From Anaerolineae bacterium (GTDB lineage Bacteria; Chloroflexota; Anaerolineae; Anaerolineales; DRMV01), in assembly GCA_011176535.1 (NCBI GenBank), contig DUEP01000037.1, forward strand, positions 1 through 37,076: a stretch of DNA of 37,076 bases, read 5' to 3'. The notes under the pieces are model-generated. The model was not told the DNA's origin and did no database searches. It saw only the letters and a list, made by a program, of their open reading frames with translations. Positions 8,370-17,464 of the stretch are shown here, piece after piece. Position numbers and translations under genes: made by a program. The number at the start of each line of letters is the position of its first letter. Within the stretch, counting starts at the first letter, position 1.

Positions 8370-9056
8370 TCAGGAAGGAGGGGCGGCGTTGCCTTTCGCC
8401 GCTTCCAGCGCCTGCAACCCCTCTTGAGGGGTGACGACGCACAGCAGGCGTCCGCGTCTGACCTGCACCATGGCCTGTGGGGCGGTCAGTTGGTTGCTCA
8501 CCCCACGGCTCACGCCAAAGGGCAGCCGGCCGTTGGTGAGGGGGTAGGCCAGCCCTGTGGTAGTGATGCCCTCGGCCGGGCCGTTCAGGGGGATCAGGGA
8601 AACGAGGTCCCCGGGGCGGCCCTGGATGACGGCGGAGGACTGGATGAGGAACAGCCGCTGCACACCGTCGTGGAAGACCAGCGAGGCGTCGCGCAGGCGC
8701 GGGTGGGCGGCCAGGAACAGGTTGGCCAGGCTTTGATCCCACCGTCCCCCCAGGGCGGCCAGGATGTCCAGATGCGTGGCGCCCTGGTCAACGGCCCACA
8801 ACAGGGCCAACTCCAGGTCGGTCTCGTCCTTCTGGGCCGGATAACGGAGGATTTGCGTGCCCTGGGCGGCGAGGCGGGCCACTTCGGGGGCGGGGAGGGA
8901 GTCCAGGTCGCCGATGAGCACCTGGGGTTTCACCCCCAGGCGCAGGCAATGGTGACCGCCGCCATCGGCAGCGACGATGAGGTCTGCCTGGGCGACCATC
9001 TCCTGCCACTGGGGAGGGAGGTGGAGCGTTCCGTTGGCGAAAACGACGGCTTGCAT
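8370..9056 (-). CDS. thiN: thiamine pyrophosphokinase
   Basis: This 228-residue enzyme makes thiamine pyrophosphate from thiamine and ATP. The N-terminal catalytic domain shows ADGGGHHCLRLGVKPQVLIG, the DLDS motif, then YPAQKDETDLELALLWA and the GGRWDQSLANLFL loop, all typical of the family. The C-terminal beta domain (about 130-215) includes LVSLIPLNGPAEGITTTGLA and the SNQLT motif that contacts thiamine. I start it at ATG 9056 because AGGAG sits 6 bases upstream; the ATG at 9062 touches that site and the one at 9116 lies beyond the attenuator. It is the first gene after the TPP riboswitch and terminator, so transcription should fall when TPP is plentiful. Confidence 0.92.
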   Translation of the reverse strand: MQAVVFANGTLHLPPQWQEMVAQADLIVAADGGGHHCLRLGVKPQVLIGDLDSLPAPEVARLAAQGTQILRYPAQKDETDLELALLWAVDQGATHLDILAALGGRWDQSLANLFLAAHPRLRDASLVFHDGVQRLFLIQSSAVIQGRPGDLVSLIPLNGPAEGITTTGLAYPLTNGRLPFGVSRGVSNQLTAPQAMVQVRRGRLLCVVTPQEGLQALEAAKGNAAPPS

Positions 9057-9074
9057 GCCCATCTCCTGGGGTGC

Positions 9075-9100
9075 AAAAAGCCCTCCGCGCCTGCGGAGGG
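9075..9100 (-). terminator. riboswitch-controlled intrinsic terminator
   Basis: An 8-base GC stem (9081-9088 with 9093-9100) with a 4-base loop is followed on the minus strand by CTTTTT. It lies between the TPP aptamer and the thiN ribosome binding site, so the riboswitch most likely acts by premature termination. Confidence 0.88.
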
Positions 9101-9129
9101 CCGATGGTTTCGTCAATTTCCGAAGCCAT

Positions 9130-9233
9130 CCGCCTGCATCCCTCCGCCGGCATTACCCGGATCAGGTGCTACGGGTCGAGGGCTTCCAGCCCTCCTCTCA
9201 GCCCGGTCTCACCGAGCTCCCCGTGCAAGGCGG
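9130..9233 (-). promoter_or_regulatory. TPP riboswitch (THI-box aptamer)
   Basis: Read on the minus strand, the conserved THI-box elements appear in order: CTGAGA near 9200, then the core ACCTGATCCGGGTAATGCC and GGAGGGA (about 9140-9167). The closing P1 helix can be drawn between 9224-9233 and 9130-9138. It binds thiamine pyrophosphate and controls thiN, the YkoE-like and the YkoD-like genes through the terminator at 9075-9100. Confidence 0.95.
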
Positions 9234-9253
9234 TATGTTGCGTTGCTGCCCTC

Positions 9254-9282
9254 ATTATACAGTTCTGGGGAGGGTATGTCAA
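9254..9282 (-). promoter_or_regulatory. sigma70 promoter of the thiamine operon
   Basis: Both boxes are perfect on the minus strand: TTGACA (9277-9282) and TATAAT (9254-9259), with a 17-base spacer. Transcription would start a few bases before the TPP riboswitch. Confidence 0.92.
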
Positions 9283-9297
9283 TAATCTCGATGGGGC

Positions 9298-9326
9298 TGG
9301 ACGAAAGCGGGGAGGCATGTTATACT
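9298..9326 (+). promoter_or_regulatory. probable promoter of rpsB-tsf
   Basis: TATACT (9321-9326) is preceded by TGGACG (9298-9303) at a 17-base spacing. It faces right, toward rpsB, back to back with the thiamine operon promoter, and gives a leader of about 120 bases. Confidence 0.65.
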
Positions 9327-9334
9327 CCCGGCGC

Positions 9335-9360
9335 TAGGCTCCCGCCTGGGCGGGAGCCTA
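9335..9360 (+). promoter_or_regulatory. perfect hairpin at the start of the rpsB leader
   Basis: A 12-base perfect stem (9335-9346 with 9349-9360) with only two bases left for the loop follows directly after the predicted start of transcription. No T-run follows, so it is not a terminator. It could stabilise the mRNA 5' end or belong to an S2-binding autoregulatory leader, as is known for rpsB in other bacteria; the link is inference. Confidence 0.55.
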
Positions 9361-9452
9361 TCTCACACGCCTTCTGACCTGCCGGGGCGTGCCGTGTTCA
9401 GTGCGGTGCCGCGCAGGGACGAGGAAGGCGGAGGCCTAACGCGGAGGTACAA

Positions 9453-10406
9453 ATGCCAACCGTTTCGATGAAAGTCATGTTGGAGAGCGGGGTGCATTTT
9501 GGGCATCGGACCAACAAAGCGCACCCCAAGATGAAGCCCTACATCTTCACCCAGCGCAACGGCGTTCACATCCTCAACCTGCAAATCACGCAAAAAGCCC
9601 TCAAGGAAGCCTACAACCTGGTGCGTGATACCGTGGCCAAGGGGGGGACGGTGCTCTTTGTGGGCACCAAGCGCCAGGCGCAGGAGACCATCGCCACGGA
9701 GGCGACTCGCTGTGGCATGCCCTATGTGAACTACCGCTGGTTGGGGGGAACCTTGACCAACTGGCGCACCATCTATCAACGCATCCGCAAACTGGAGGAG
9801 TTGGAGCGGCTGCGTGACAGCGGCCAGTTGGAACGCCTGCCTAAGAAAGAAGCCATTCGGGCGCAGCGGCTCATCGAGCGCCTGGAGGCGCGCCTGGGCG
9901 GTTTGCGCACCATGCAAGGCCTGGCCGACCTGCTGTTCGTGGTGGATGTCTGCCGCGAGGAGACGGCCATCAAGGAGGCCAATCGCCTGGAGATCCCCGT
10001 GATCGCCATGGTGGACAGCAACTGCGACCCCTCGCGTATCGATTATGTGATCCCAGCCAACGATGACGCCATTCGGTCCATCAAGTTGATCGTGGGGAAG
10101 ATCGCCGATGCGGTGATCGAGGGCAAGAACCTGCGGGCCAAGGAGATGGAGGCCGAGGCGCAGGCGGCGGCCGAGGCGAAGGCCACGCGCCGAGAGGAGG
10201 AGCAGGCGGAGGAGTTGCCTGAAGATATGCTCCTGGGCGAGGCGACCCTGGCCAAAATCCAGCCGCAGGAAAAGGCGGTCGAGGAAGCGCCCGCTGCGGA
10301 AGAGGAAGCGGAGACCCCGGCTGAGGTTGAACCTCAAACCGAGGCCGCCAAAGAAGAACCCACCGAAGAGGCCAAGCCGGAGTCCGGTGAAGAATCCGCC
10401 GCCTGA
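9453..10406 (+). CDS. rpsB: small ribosomal subunit protein uS2
   Basis: This 317-residue protein is ribosomal protein S2 of the 30S subunit. The S2 fold covers about residues 1-230, with the signature start [20 protein letters not shown], then [48 protein letters not shown] and [20 protein letters not shown]. The remaining ~85 residues are a Glu/Ala-rich low-complexity tail (for example [15 protein letters not shown]) absent from the 241-residue E. coli protein; such tails occur in some phyla and are probably disordered. GGAGG lies 6 bases before the ATG. It is followed 63 bases later by tsf, the almost universal bacterial order. Confidence 0.97.
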   Translation: MPTVSMKVMLESGVHFGHRTNKAHPKMKPYIFTQRNGVHILNLQITQKALKEAYNLVRDTVAKGGTVLFVGTKRQAQETIATEATRCGMPYVNYRWLGGTLTNWRTIYQRIRKLEELERLRDSGQLERLPKKEAIRAQRLIERLEARLGGLRTMQGLADLLFVVDVCREETAIKEANRLEIPVIAMVDSNCDPSRIDYVIPANDDAIRSIKLIVGKIADAVIEGKNLRAKEMEAEAQAAAEAKATRREEEQAEELPEDMLLGEATLAKIQPQEKAVEEAPAAEEEAETPAEVEPQTEAAKEEPTEEAKPESGEESAA

Positions 10407-10469
10407 GCGGGTCCCCTTTTCGTTGCTGGGCCTTTGACAATCTCACCGAAGGAACCGAGGGAATTGAAG

Positions 10470-11877
<1,408 letters not shown>

Positions 11878-11900
11878 CCTTTCCAGGACCCGTAAGCGCG

Positions 11901-11932
11901 AACCGGGCCAGGAGGATTTCCTGGCCCGGTTT
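11901..11932 (+). terminator. terminator hairpin after pyrH
   Basis: A perfect 13-base stem (11901-11913 with 11919-11931) with a 5-base loop lies 23 bases after the pyrH stop. Only TTT follows on the plus strand, so it may depend mainly on stem strength. It also faces the end of the convergent ftcD-type gene. Confidence 0.75.
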
Positions 11933-11962
11933 GTCGTCTCTCCGCCCGTGAAAGACGATTTC

Positions 11963-13498
11963 CTAATCCAGCCCGGCGCGGGTGTGAACGGTGCGCATCA
12001 CCTCGGCGTAACGCGTTTCGGCTTGCTGGACGAGGGCGTGCACCTCGTCCAAGAGGGCCCTGGCCTCCTCCGCGGGCAAATCGAGGCTGTTGATGCGTAC
12101 ATTGAGGGTGGCGCCTGTCAGGGCGGCATGGGCCAGGGCGGCCGCGGTGCCGGCGTCGGTGACGGCGTTCAGGTTGCCGATGGCGGCCATTTGCCCAGCC
12201 AGGTCGAGCACTTCGGCGGCCAGGCGCGCCGTGCGCAGCGGCACCTGGGCCGCTTTGCGGGTGGCCTCCAGGATGGCCTGCTGGCGCGCGGCCTTTTGCT
12301 CCTCGGTGGCCTTGGGCAATCGGCGGGCGGCCATCACGGCCTCGAAAGCAGCGGCGTCCTCGCTCACCAGGGCTTCCAGTTCGCGCCGCACTTCCTCGGC
12401 GCGCTCGAGGATGGGCCACACCTGGGGTTCCACCGCCTTGTATTTCTTTTTGCCCACGGTCAGTCGCCCCACCATGGCCACCAGAGCCGCTCCTGCCGCC
12501 GCCGTATAGGCCGCGGCCGAACCGCCGCCCGGCGTGGGGGTGCCGGCTGCCAGTTCGTCCAGAAAGGTGGGCTCCGGCGTTTCGGGCAGGGGCTTTTCCT
12601 GCAGGGCGCTGTAGAGGCGGCGCTCCAGAATTTGCTCTGGCTCGAAGGCGTCCAGTTGCAGATACCAGCGGGCGGCCTCGATGAGGGCTTCCTGCGGGGC
12701 CAGACCCACCAGTTCGCTGTGATGCACGGCCACGCCGTAGCGCTGGGCTTCCCGGCGGATGAGTTCCACCACGCGGGCGATGGGGGTCTTACGGTAGTTG
12801 GTCAGGTTCATGGAAACCTGGGCGCGGCCTTCGACCAGCATGCCCAGGGCTTTGACATAACGCAACCCCCCCGAGGAATGGCGCACGGCGCGGGCGATCT
12901 TGCTGGCGATGCTCACATCGTCCGTGGTGAGGTACACATTGAAGGCGATGAGGGGATCGCGGGCGCCGATGACCGTGGCCCCGGCCGGGCCGACCCTGGC
13001 TGGACCGAAATCGGGGTCGCGGGCCGGGTGCTTGCCGATTTCCTCTTTGAGGGCCTCGTATTCGCCGCGGCGAATGTTCTCCAGGTTTTCCCGTTCGGGG
13101 CGGGTGGCGGCTTTTTCGTATAGGTAAACAGGGATGCCTAACTCCTCCCCCACCCGTTTGCCCAGGCGGCGGGCCATCTCGATGCATTCGGCCATGGTGA
13201 CGCCCTCGATGGGCACGAAAGGCACCACATCCGTGGCTCCGATGCGCGGGTGCTCGCCTTCGTGCTGGTTCAGGTCGATGAGTTCGGCGGCCCTGGCGAT
13301 GCCGCGGAAGGCCGCCTCGTCTACAGCCTCCGGCGGGCCCACGAAGGTGACCACCGTACGGTTGTGATCGGGATCCGAATGGCGGTCCAGCACGACCACG
13401 CCTTCCATCGAGGTGATGGCGTCCAGAATTTGCTCCACCACCTCCATCCGACGGCCTTCGGAAAAGTTGGGGATGCACTCCACCAGGCGTATGCTCAT
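11963..13498 (-). CDS. ftcD: glutamate formimidoyltransferase / formimidotetrahydrofolate cyclodeaminase fusion
   Basis: This 511-residue bifunctional enzyme passes the formimino group from formiminoglutamate (histidine breakdown) to tetrahydrofolate and then deaminates it to 5,10-methenyl-THF. Residues 1-295 are the transferase: LVECIPNFSEGR at the start, a VVTFVGPPEAV strand, and the catalytic-histidine motif HEGEHPRIGATD with H83 in the expected place (H82 in the mammalian enzyme). Residues ~305-511 are the cyclodeaminase, with FLDELAAGTPTPGGGSAAA, LTVGKKKYKA and AAIGNLNAVTDAGTAA. In many bacteria the two are separate genes, so the fusion mirrors the animal FTCD. GAGGTGAG lies before the ATG. 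No other histidine-utilisation gene is nearby, so a role in glycine/purine-type one-carbon recovery cannot be excluded. Confidence 0.93.
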   Translation of the reverse strand: MSIRLVECIPNFSEGRRMEVVEQILDAITSMEGVVVLDRHSDPDHNRTVVTFVGPPEAVDEAAFRGIARAAELIDLNQHEGEHPRIGATDVVPFVPIEGVTMAECIEMARRLGKRVGEELGIPVYLYEKAATRPERENLENIRRGEYEALKEEIGKHPARDPDFGPARVGPAGATVIGARDPLIAFNVYLTTDDVSIASKIARAVRHSSGGLRYVKALGMLVEGRAQVSMNLTNYRKTPIARVVELIRREAQRYGVAVHHSELVGLAPQEALIEAARWYLQLDAFEPEQILERRLYSALQEKPLPETPEPTFLDELAAGTPTPGGGSAAAYTAAAGAALVAMVGRLTVGKKKYKAVEPQVWPILERAEEVRRELEALVSEDAAAFEAVMAARRLPKATEEQKAARQQAILEATRKAAQVPLRTARLAAEVLDLAGQMAAIGNLNAVTDAGTAAALAHAALTGATLNVRINSLDLPAEEARALLDEVHALVQQAETRYAEVMRTVHTRAGLD

Positions 13499-13547
13499 GG
13501 CTCACCTCGTTTTCTCAAGATGACGGGTGTACCTATCATACCATCGG

Positions 13548-13575
13548 TTGCCCGACCGAGGGCTTGCGGTACAAT
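13548..13575 (+). promoter_or_regulatory. promoter of the DUF1232 gene
   Basis: TACAAT (13570-13575) is preceded by TTGCCC (13548-13553) at 16 bases. It sits in the divergent gap and reads toward the DUF1232 gene. A TATGAT on the minus strand (13535-13540) could be the -10 box of the ftcD-type gene. Confidence 0.6.
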
Positions 13576-13602
13576 GGGGCAAATCTTTGAGGAGTGACGC
13601 GG

Positions 13603-13938
13603 ATGGCGGAAAAACCTAAGATGAAGTTCCCCAACCGGAGCCTGGTGGAAGCGTTGACCCTGCGCGGTCGGCTCATCCTGCGCCTGCTGCGCGACCCGCG
13701 GGTGCCGTGGTATCTCAAATTGCTCCCCCTGGGGGCTATGGTGTATCTCATGGCGCCGGACCTGTTGCCGTTGAACCCTCTGGATGACACGGTGATCGTG
13801 GGGTTGGGGTTCTATCTGTTTGTGGAGTTGTGCCCCCGCGAGGTGGTGGACGAACACATGAAGGCCCTCAACCGCGTGGTGCCCGGCACCTGGCGGGAGG
13901 AATCCGAAACTGACCCTCTCCCACCCCCCAGAGGCTAA
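13603..13938 (+). CDS. DUF1232 (YkvA-like) small membrane-associated protein
   Basis: This 111-residue protein carries a DUF1232 core: LRDPRVPWYLKLLPLGAMVYLMAPDLLPLNPLDDTVIVGLGFYLFV (in the order LRDPRVPWYLKLL, YLMAPDLLP, DDTVIVGLG), with the family's proline-aspartate turn between two short hydrophobic helices. The first ~25 residues are basic and the tail is acidic and proline-rich. ATG 13603 has GAGGAG 8 bases upstream; a GTG at 13594 overlaps that site and was not used. The stop overlaps the end of the convergent permease gene by 4 bases. The function of the family is not established. Confidence 0.8.
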   Translation: MAEKPKMKFPNRSLVEALTLRGRLILRLLRDPRVPWYLKLLPLGAMVYLMAPDLLPLNPLDDTVIVGLGFYLFVELCPREVVDEHMKALNRVVPGTWREESETDPLPPPRG

Positions 13939-14813
13939 AGAGGGACGGCCTGACGACTCTGCACATACCCTTCGACCCAGAAAATGACCAGGGCCAGCCA
14001 GACCAGGCTGTAGCCCACCAGGTAGGTTGGGGTAAACGGTTCGTGATAGGCCAGCACACCCAGCAAAAACTGGAGGGTGGGCGCCAGGTATTGCAGGATG
14101 CCCACCACACTCAGGGGGACCCGTCGCACGGCCAGACCGAAAAAGACCAAGGGCACAGCGGTGACCGCTCCGGAGCCCAACATGAGCAGGTCAGCCGTGA
14201 GGCCCATATGGCCGAAGGCCCCTCGCCCTTGCAGTTCTTGCCAGAGGAGAAAGCCCGCGGCGGGGAGAAAGATGAGCCCGGTTTCCAGGGTTAGCCCGTC
14301 CAGGGCATCCAGCGGCGCGGTTTTGGTGACCAGACCGTAAAGGCCAAAGGTGGCTGTGAGGGCGAGGGCGATCCAGGGCAGGCGACCGTAGATCAGCGTC
14401 AGGTAGCCCACGCCCACGGTGGCCAGACCGATGGCCGTCCATTGCCACGGGCGCAGGCGTTCGCGCAGCACCACCAGCCCCAACAGCACGCTGAAGAGGG
14501 GGTTGATGAAGTAGCCCAGGCTGGCTTCCACAATGTAACCGTGGGTGACGGCCCAGACATAAGTGAGCCAGTTCCCGGCCAGCAGCAGGCCGGCCAGGGC
14601 GTAGGTGTGGACCACCCGCCCGTCACGCAGCAGAGGGCGTAAACGGTTCAGTTGACCCATGACGGTCAGCAAGAGCACCATGAAGACGAACGACCAGACA
14701 ATGCGGTGGCCGATGAGTTGGATGGCGGGGATGCCTTCCAGTTGTTTCCAGTAAACAGGGAAAAGCCCCCACAGGAAGTAGGCCAGCAAGGCATAGATGT
14801 ATCCCTGGTTCAT
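13935..14813 (-). CDS. rarD: RarD-like EamA/DMT superfamily permease
   Basis: This 292-residue membrane protein has about ten hydrophobic helices in two EamA repeats. The start GYIYALLAYFLWGLFPVYWK followed by LIGHRIVWSF is characteristic of RarD, and VTHGYIVEASLGYFINPLFS is a well-kept block in the same family. Substrate is not established for RarD proteins; drug or metabolite export is the usual annotation. GGAGAGGG precedes the ATG. The stop overlaps the DUF1232 gene tail-to-tail, with no room for a terminator. The gene stands alone on its strand. Confidence 0.88.
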   Translation of the reverse strand: MNQGYIYALLAYFLWGLFPVYWKQLEGIPAIQLIGHRIVWSFVFMVLLLTVMGQLNRLRPLLRDGRVVHTYALAGLLLAGNWLTYVWAVTHGYIVEASLGYFINPLFSVLLGLVVLRERLRPWQWTAIGLATVGVGYLTLIYGRLPWIALALTATFGLYGLVTKTAPLDALDGLTLETGLIFLPAAGFLLWQELQGRGAFGHMGLTADLLMLGSGAVTAVPLVFFGLAVRRVPLSVVGILQYLAPTLQFLLGVLAYHEPFTPTYLVGYSLVWLALVIFWVEGYVQSRQAVPL

Positions 14814-14910
14814 CCCTCTCCTCCGAGCGATGGGCGAGGAAAGTTTACCACAAGGGGGCGAGATGAGGCGGGCGCGCAGGGTGACGCGGAAGGGTGGCCC
14901 TGTTCTGGGC

Positions 14911-14916
14911 TACAAT
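14911..14916 (+). promoter_or_regulatory. possible -10 box for the dehydrogenase/NYN gene pair
   Basis: TACAAT lies 42 bases before the ATG at 14959. No convincing -35 box is visible at 15-19 bases upstream, so this rests on the -10 box and its position only. Confidence 0.45.
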
Positions 14917-14958
14917 AGGGGCAGTGCGTTGGGTTTTGCCGTTTGATGGAGGGAACGG

Positions 14959-15915
14959 ATGCGTGGCTTATGGCTGGAACAGCAAACCCTGACCTATCGT
15001 GAAGACCTGCCCATCCCGGAGCCCGGCCCTGGTGAGGCGCTCCTTCGGGTGCGGCTGGCGGGCATCTGCGCCACAGACCTGGAGATGGTGCGTGGGTATT
15101 ATCCCTTCACCGGCGTGCCCGGGCATGAGTTCGTGGGCGAGGTGGTCACCGCGCCCGAGGCCCCCGAGTGGGTGGGCCGGCGCGTGGTGGGCGAAATCAA
15201 CCTTACCTGCGGAACCTGCCGCTTCTGCCGGAGGGGGATGCCCACGCATTGCGAGAACCGGACGGTGTTGGGCATCCTGGGCCATGACGGGGTGTTTGCG
15301 GAATACACCACCCTGCCCGTGGCGAACCTGCACCCCGTGCCCGATGGGGTGCCCGATGAGATGGCCGTATTTACCGAACCCCTGGCGGCGGCCCTGGAGA
15401 TTCAACAGCAGGTGCATATTCGGCCCACGGATCGCGTTCTGGTGGTCGGGGTGGGACGGCTGGGCCAACTCATCGCCTGGACGCTCAGCCTGACGGGAGC
15501 CGAGGTGTTCGCCATGGTGCGCCGGGAGCGCCAAAGGGCGTTGCTGGCGCCTTATGGCGTGCGGGCGCTGACTGCCGAGGAAGTGTCGCCTCGGAGCATG
15601 GACTTGGTGGTCGAGGCCACGGGCAACCCTCAAGGGCTGGCTCTGGCCAAACACGCCCTGCGCCCGCGCGGAACTTTGGTGCTCAAAAGCACCTTCGCTG
15701 GCGATACGACCCTCAATCTGGCCTCCTTTGTCGTGGACGAGGTCACGGTGGTGGGCTCGCGCTGCGGGCCTTTTGCCCCGGCGCTACGCCATCTGGCACA
15801 GGGGCGGATTGATCCACGCCCGCTCATCGAGGCCCGTTATCCGCTGGCCGGGGGGCTGGCTGCCTTCGACCATGCTGCCCGCGCGGGCGTGTTCAAAGTG
15901 CTGTTGGAGCCGTGA
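14959..15915 (+). CDS. zinc-type medium-chain alcohol dehydrogenase
   Basis: This 318-residue MDR protein should oxidise an alcohol or sugar alcohol with NAD(P). The catalytic zinc ligands are C37 in GICATD and the H-E pair in VPGHEFVGEV. The structural-zinc lobe is present as CGTCRFCRRGMPTHC. The Rossmann fold begins at VLVVGVGRLGQL (GxGxxG pattern), and the substrate-side block is LVVEATGNPQGL. It is shorter than the usual 340-360 residues, mainly in the C-terminal part. GGAGGG lies 5 bases before the ATG. The next gene starts 3 bases after its stop, so the two are probably translationally coupled, although a dehydrogenase and a NYN protein have no evident functional link. Substrate unknown. 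Confidence 0.88.
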   Translation: MRGLWLEQQTLTYREDLPIPEPGPGEALLRVRLAGICATDLEMVRGYYPFTGVPGHEFVGEVVTAPEAPEWVGRRVVGEINLTCGTCRFCRRGMPTHCENRTVLGILGHDGVFAEYTTLPVANLHPVPDGVPDEMAVFTEPLAAALEIQQQVHIRPTDRVLVVGVGRLGQLIAWTLSLTGAEVFAMVRRERQRALLAPYGVRALTAEEVSPRSMDLVVEATGNPQGLALAKHALRPRGTLVLKSTFAGDTTLNLASFVVDEVTVVGSRCGPFAPALRHLAQGRIDPRPLIEARYPLAGGLAAFDHAARAGVFKVLLEP

Positions 15916-15918
15916 ACA

Positions 15919-16389
15919 ATGTATCTCATCGATGGGCACAACCTAATCCCCCATGTGGCGGGGCTGAGTCTGCGCGATCCGGACGATGAGCGTCGCCTTG
16001 CCGAGGGGCTGGCCGCGTTCTGTCGGCGCGCCCGATGCCGGGCCGAGGTGTACTTCGACGGGGCGCCCCCCACCCAGGCCCGGCGCTTCACTTTGGGCCG
16101 GGTGACCGTGGTCTTCGTTCGGCGGGGCCGCACGGCCGATGCGGCGATTCACGCCCGGTTGCGCCAGTTGGGCGGCGCTGCTCGGAATGTCATCGTGGTC
16201 TCCTCGGATCGGCAGGTGCAGGCGGCGGTCAAATCTTACGGAGCGCAGGTGATGGACGCCGCCACCTTCGCCCGACGCCTGGCGGCCTCAGCCACGGCTT
16301 CCGCCGGCGAAGCAGAGGAGAAACCTGCCGAAGTGTCCCCCGATGAGGTGGAGGAGTGGCTGCGGTTGTTTGGGGAAGAGGAGGGTTGA
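15919..16389 (+). CDS. NYN-domain (YacP/PIN-like) putative ribonuclease
   Basis: This 156-residue protein has the NYN nuclease pattern: MYLIDGHNLIPH at the start with the acidic D5 and N8, VYFDGAPP in the second strand, VVFVRRGRTADAAIHARL with the third acidic position, and VIVVSSDRQVQAAVKSYGA, where the SSD is the usual metal-site region. The family includes YacP/Rae1, which cleaves mRNA on ribosomes. After residue ~125 comes an Ala/Glu-rich linker and a short helix EWLRLFGEEEG. It starts 3 bases after the dehydrogenase stop without a clear site of its own, suggesting coupling. RNase activity is inferred from the family. Confidence 0.82.
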   Translation: MYLIDGHNLIPHVAGLSLRDPDDERRLAEGLAAFCRRARCRAEVYFDGAPPTQARRFTLGRVTVVFVRRGRTADAAIHARLRQLGGAARNVIVVSSDRQVQAAVKSYGAQVMDAATFARRLAASATASAGEAEEKPAEVSPDEVEEWLRLFGEEEG

Positions 16390-16446
16390 GTCGCGGAGCG
16401 GTTCCCACAACGGAGGAGAGCCTTGCCCCGTGATTCAGGCCGGTTT

Positions 16447-17427
16447 CTAAGCCAGACGCCATGCGGTGGCGCGGTCCAAGTAGGGCGAACGCCGCAACAG
16501 CAGCCAGCGAACGAAGGGCCGGAAGGCTCGCACGAGGCCGCGTCGCCAGCCCAGGGCGCGGCGCAGGTCGGCCAGGTAGTCGTCCAGGGTGCGTTGCTGA
16601 TAGCGGAGCAGGCGTTCGCTTTCCTCGGTGTCTAGCCAGTCTACTGGATACGGTGTGCGGCTGAAGGCTTCCTCGGGCAGCATACCCACGCCGACGGTGA
16701 CCAAGATGCGCTCGGCCACCTCGTGGTAAAGGTGCTGGCAGCGCGGCCCGCCGCCGATGTGGAGCACTTTGCCCCAGACGGCTTCGCTGGTCACCGCGTG
16801 GGCGATGGCGATGGCCACATCTTCCCGATGGACGAATTCGATGCGGTTGTTCAGGGGGACATCGAACATCCCAGGGTCGAGGATCAAGGTGACGGGCAGG
16901 GCGGCAGCCAGGCGAAAGATGACCCATTTTAGGGTGGAGCCTTTGACCAGGGCTTCGGCTGCCGCTTTGTGGCGGGAGTAGTGTTCGGCAGGGTTGGGGG
17001 GATCGTCAACCCGCCGCGGGGGCGGCAGGTGCTGGGTGCGACCATAGATGTGCAGCGACGAGGTGAAGACCAGGCGTGGGGGGCGCGGTTGGGCTTCCAT
17101 GGCGGCGATCAGGTTGCGTGTGCCGCCCACATTGACGGCCCACGCCCAATCAGGTGCCTCTTCGCTGCCTTTGCCCGTGGCCGAGAGGTTGGGGATGACG
17201 AAGGCCAGATGCACCACGGCGTCCTGGCCGGCCACGGCCCGGGCGACCGCCTGGGGATCACGGATATCGCCCCAGCACACCCGCACCCGCCCACGGAAGC
17301 GCCGGGCCGCGTGCCGATTGCGCCTGGTGGGCGTGTCAAAGGCAGTGAGATGATGGCCGTGGTGGAGCAGGGATTCCAGCGCGGCCTGGCCGATGTTGCC
17401 AAATGCGCCGCTGACGAGAACATGCAT
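16447..17427 (-). CDS. NAD-dependent epimerase/dehydratase (extended SDR)
   Basis: This 326-residue protein has the extended-SDR layout: MHVLVSGAFGNIGQAALESL with the GxxGxxG NAD-binding loop at 7-13, GDIRDPQAV, then AVVHLAF, a VFTSSLHIYG strand with the catalytic Ser region, and YSRHK as the YxxxK pair. The C-terminal ~80 residues (basic, ending RATAWRLA) do not recall a standard domain. It starts 37 bases after the stop of the TetR gene on the same strand and has no terminator between, so it is likely controlled by that regulator. The sugar or lipid substrate cannot be told; sterol- or nucleotide-sugar-type substrates are both known for the superfamily. Confidence 0.82.
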   Translation of the reverse strand: MHVLVSGAFGNIGQAALESLLHHGHHLTAFDTPTRRNRHAARRFRGRVRVCWGDIRDPQAVARAVAGQDAVVHLAFVIPNLSATGKGSEEAPDWAWAVNVGGTRNLIAAMEAQPRPPRLVFTSSLHIYGRTQHLPPPRRVDDPPNPAEHYSRHKAAAEALVKGSTLKWVIFRLAAALPVTLILDPGMFDVPLNNRIEFVHREDVAIAIAHAVTSEAVWGKVLHIGGGPRCQHLYHEVAERILVTVGVGMLPEEAFSRTPYPVDWLDTEESERLLRYQQRTLDDYLADLRRALGWRRGLVRAFRPFVRWLLLRRSPYLDRATAWRLA

Positions 17428-17464
17428 GGAAAACCTCCGAAGGGGAAAGAAGGAACAAAGCGTC

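Noticed and set aside
8271-9377. 368-codon plus-strand open frame over thiN and the riboswitch
   Set aside because: It is antisense to thiN and runs through the TPP aptamer and two promoters.
9363-10337. Minus-strand open frame opposite rpsB
   Set aside because: It is antisense to a ribosomal protein gene with unmistakable motifs.
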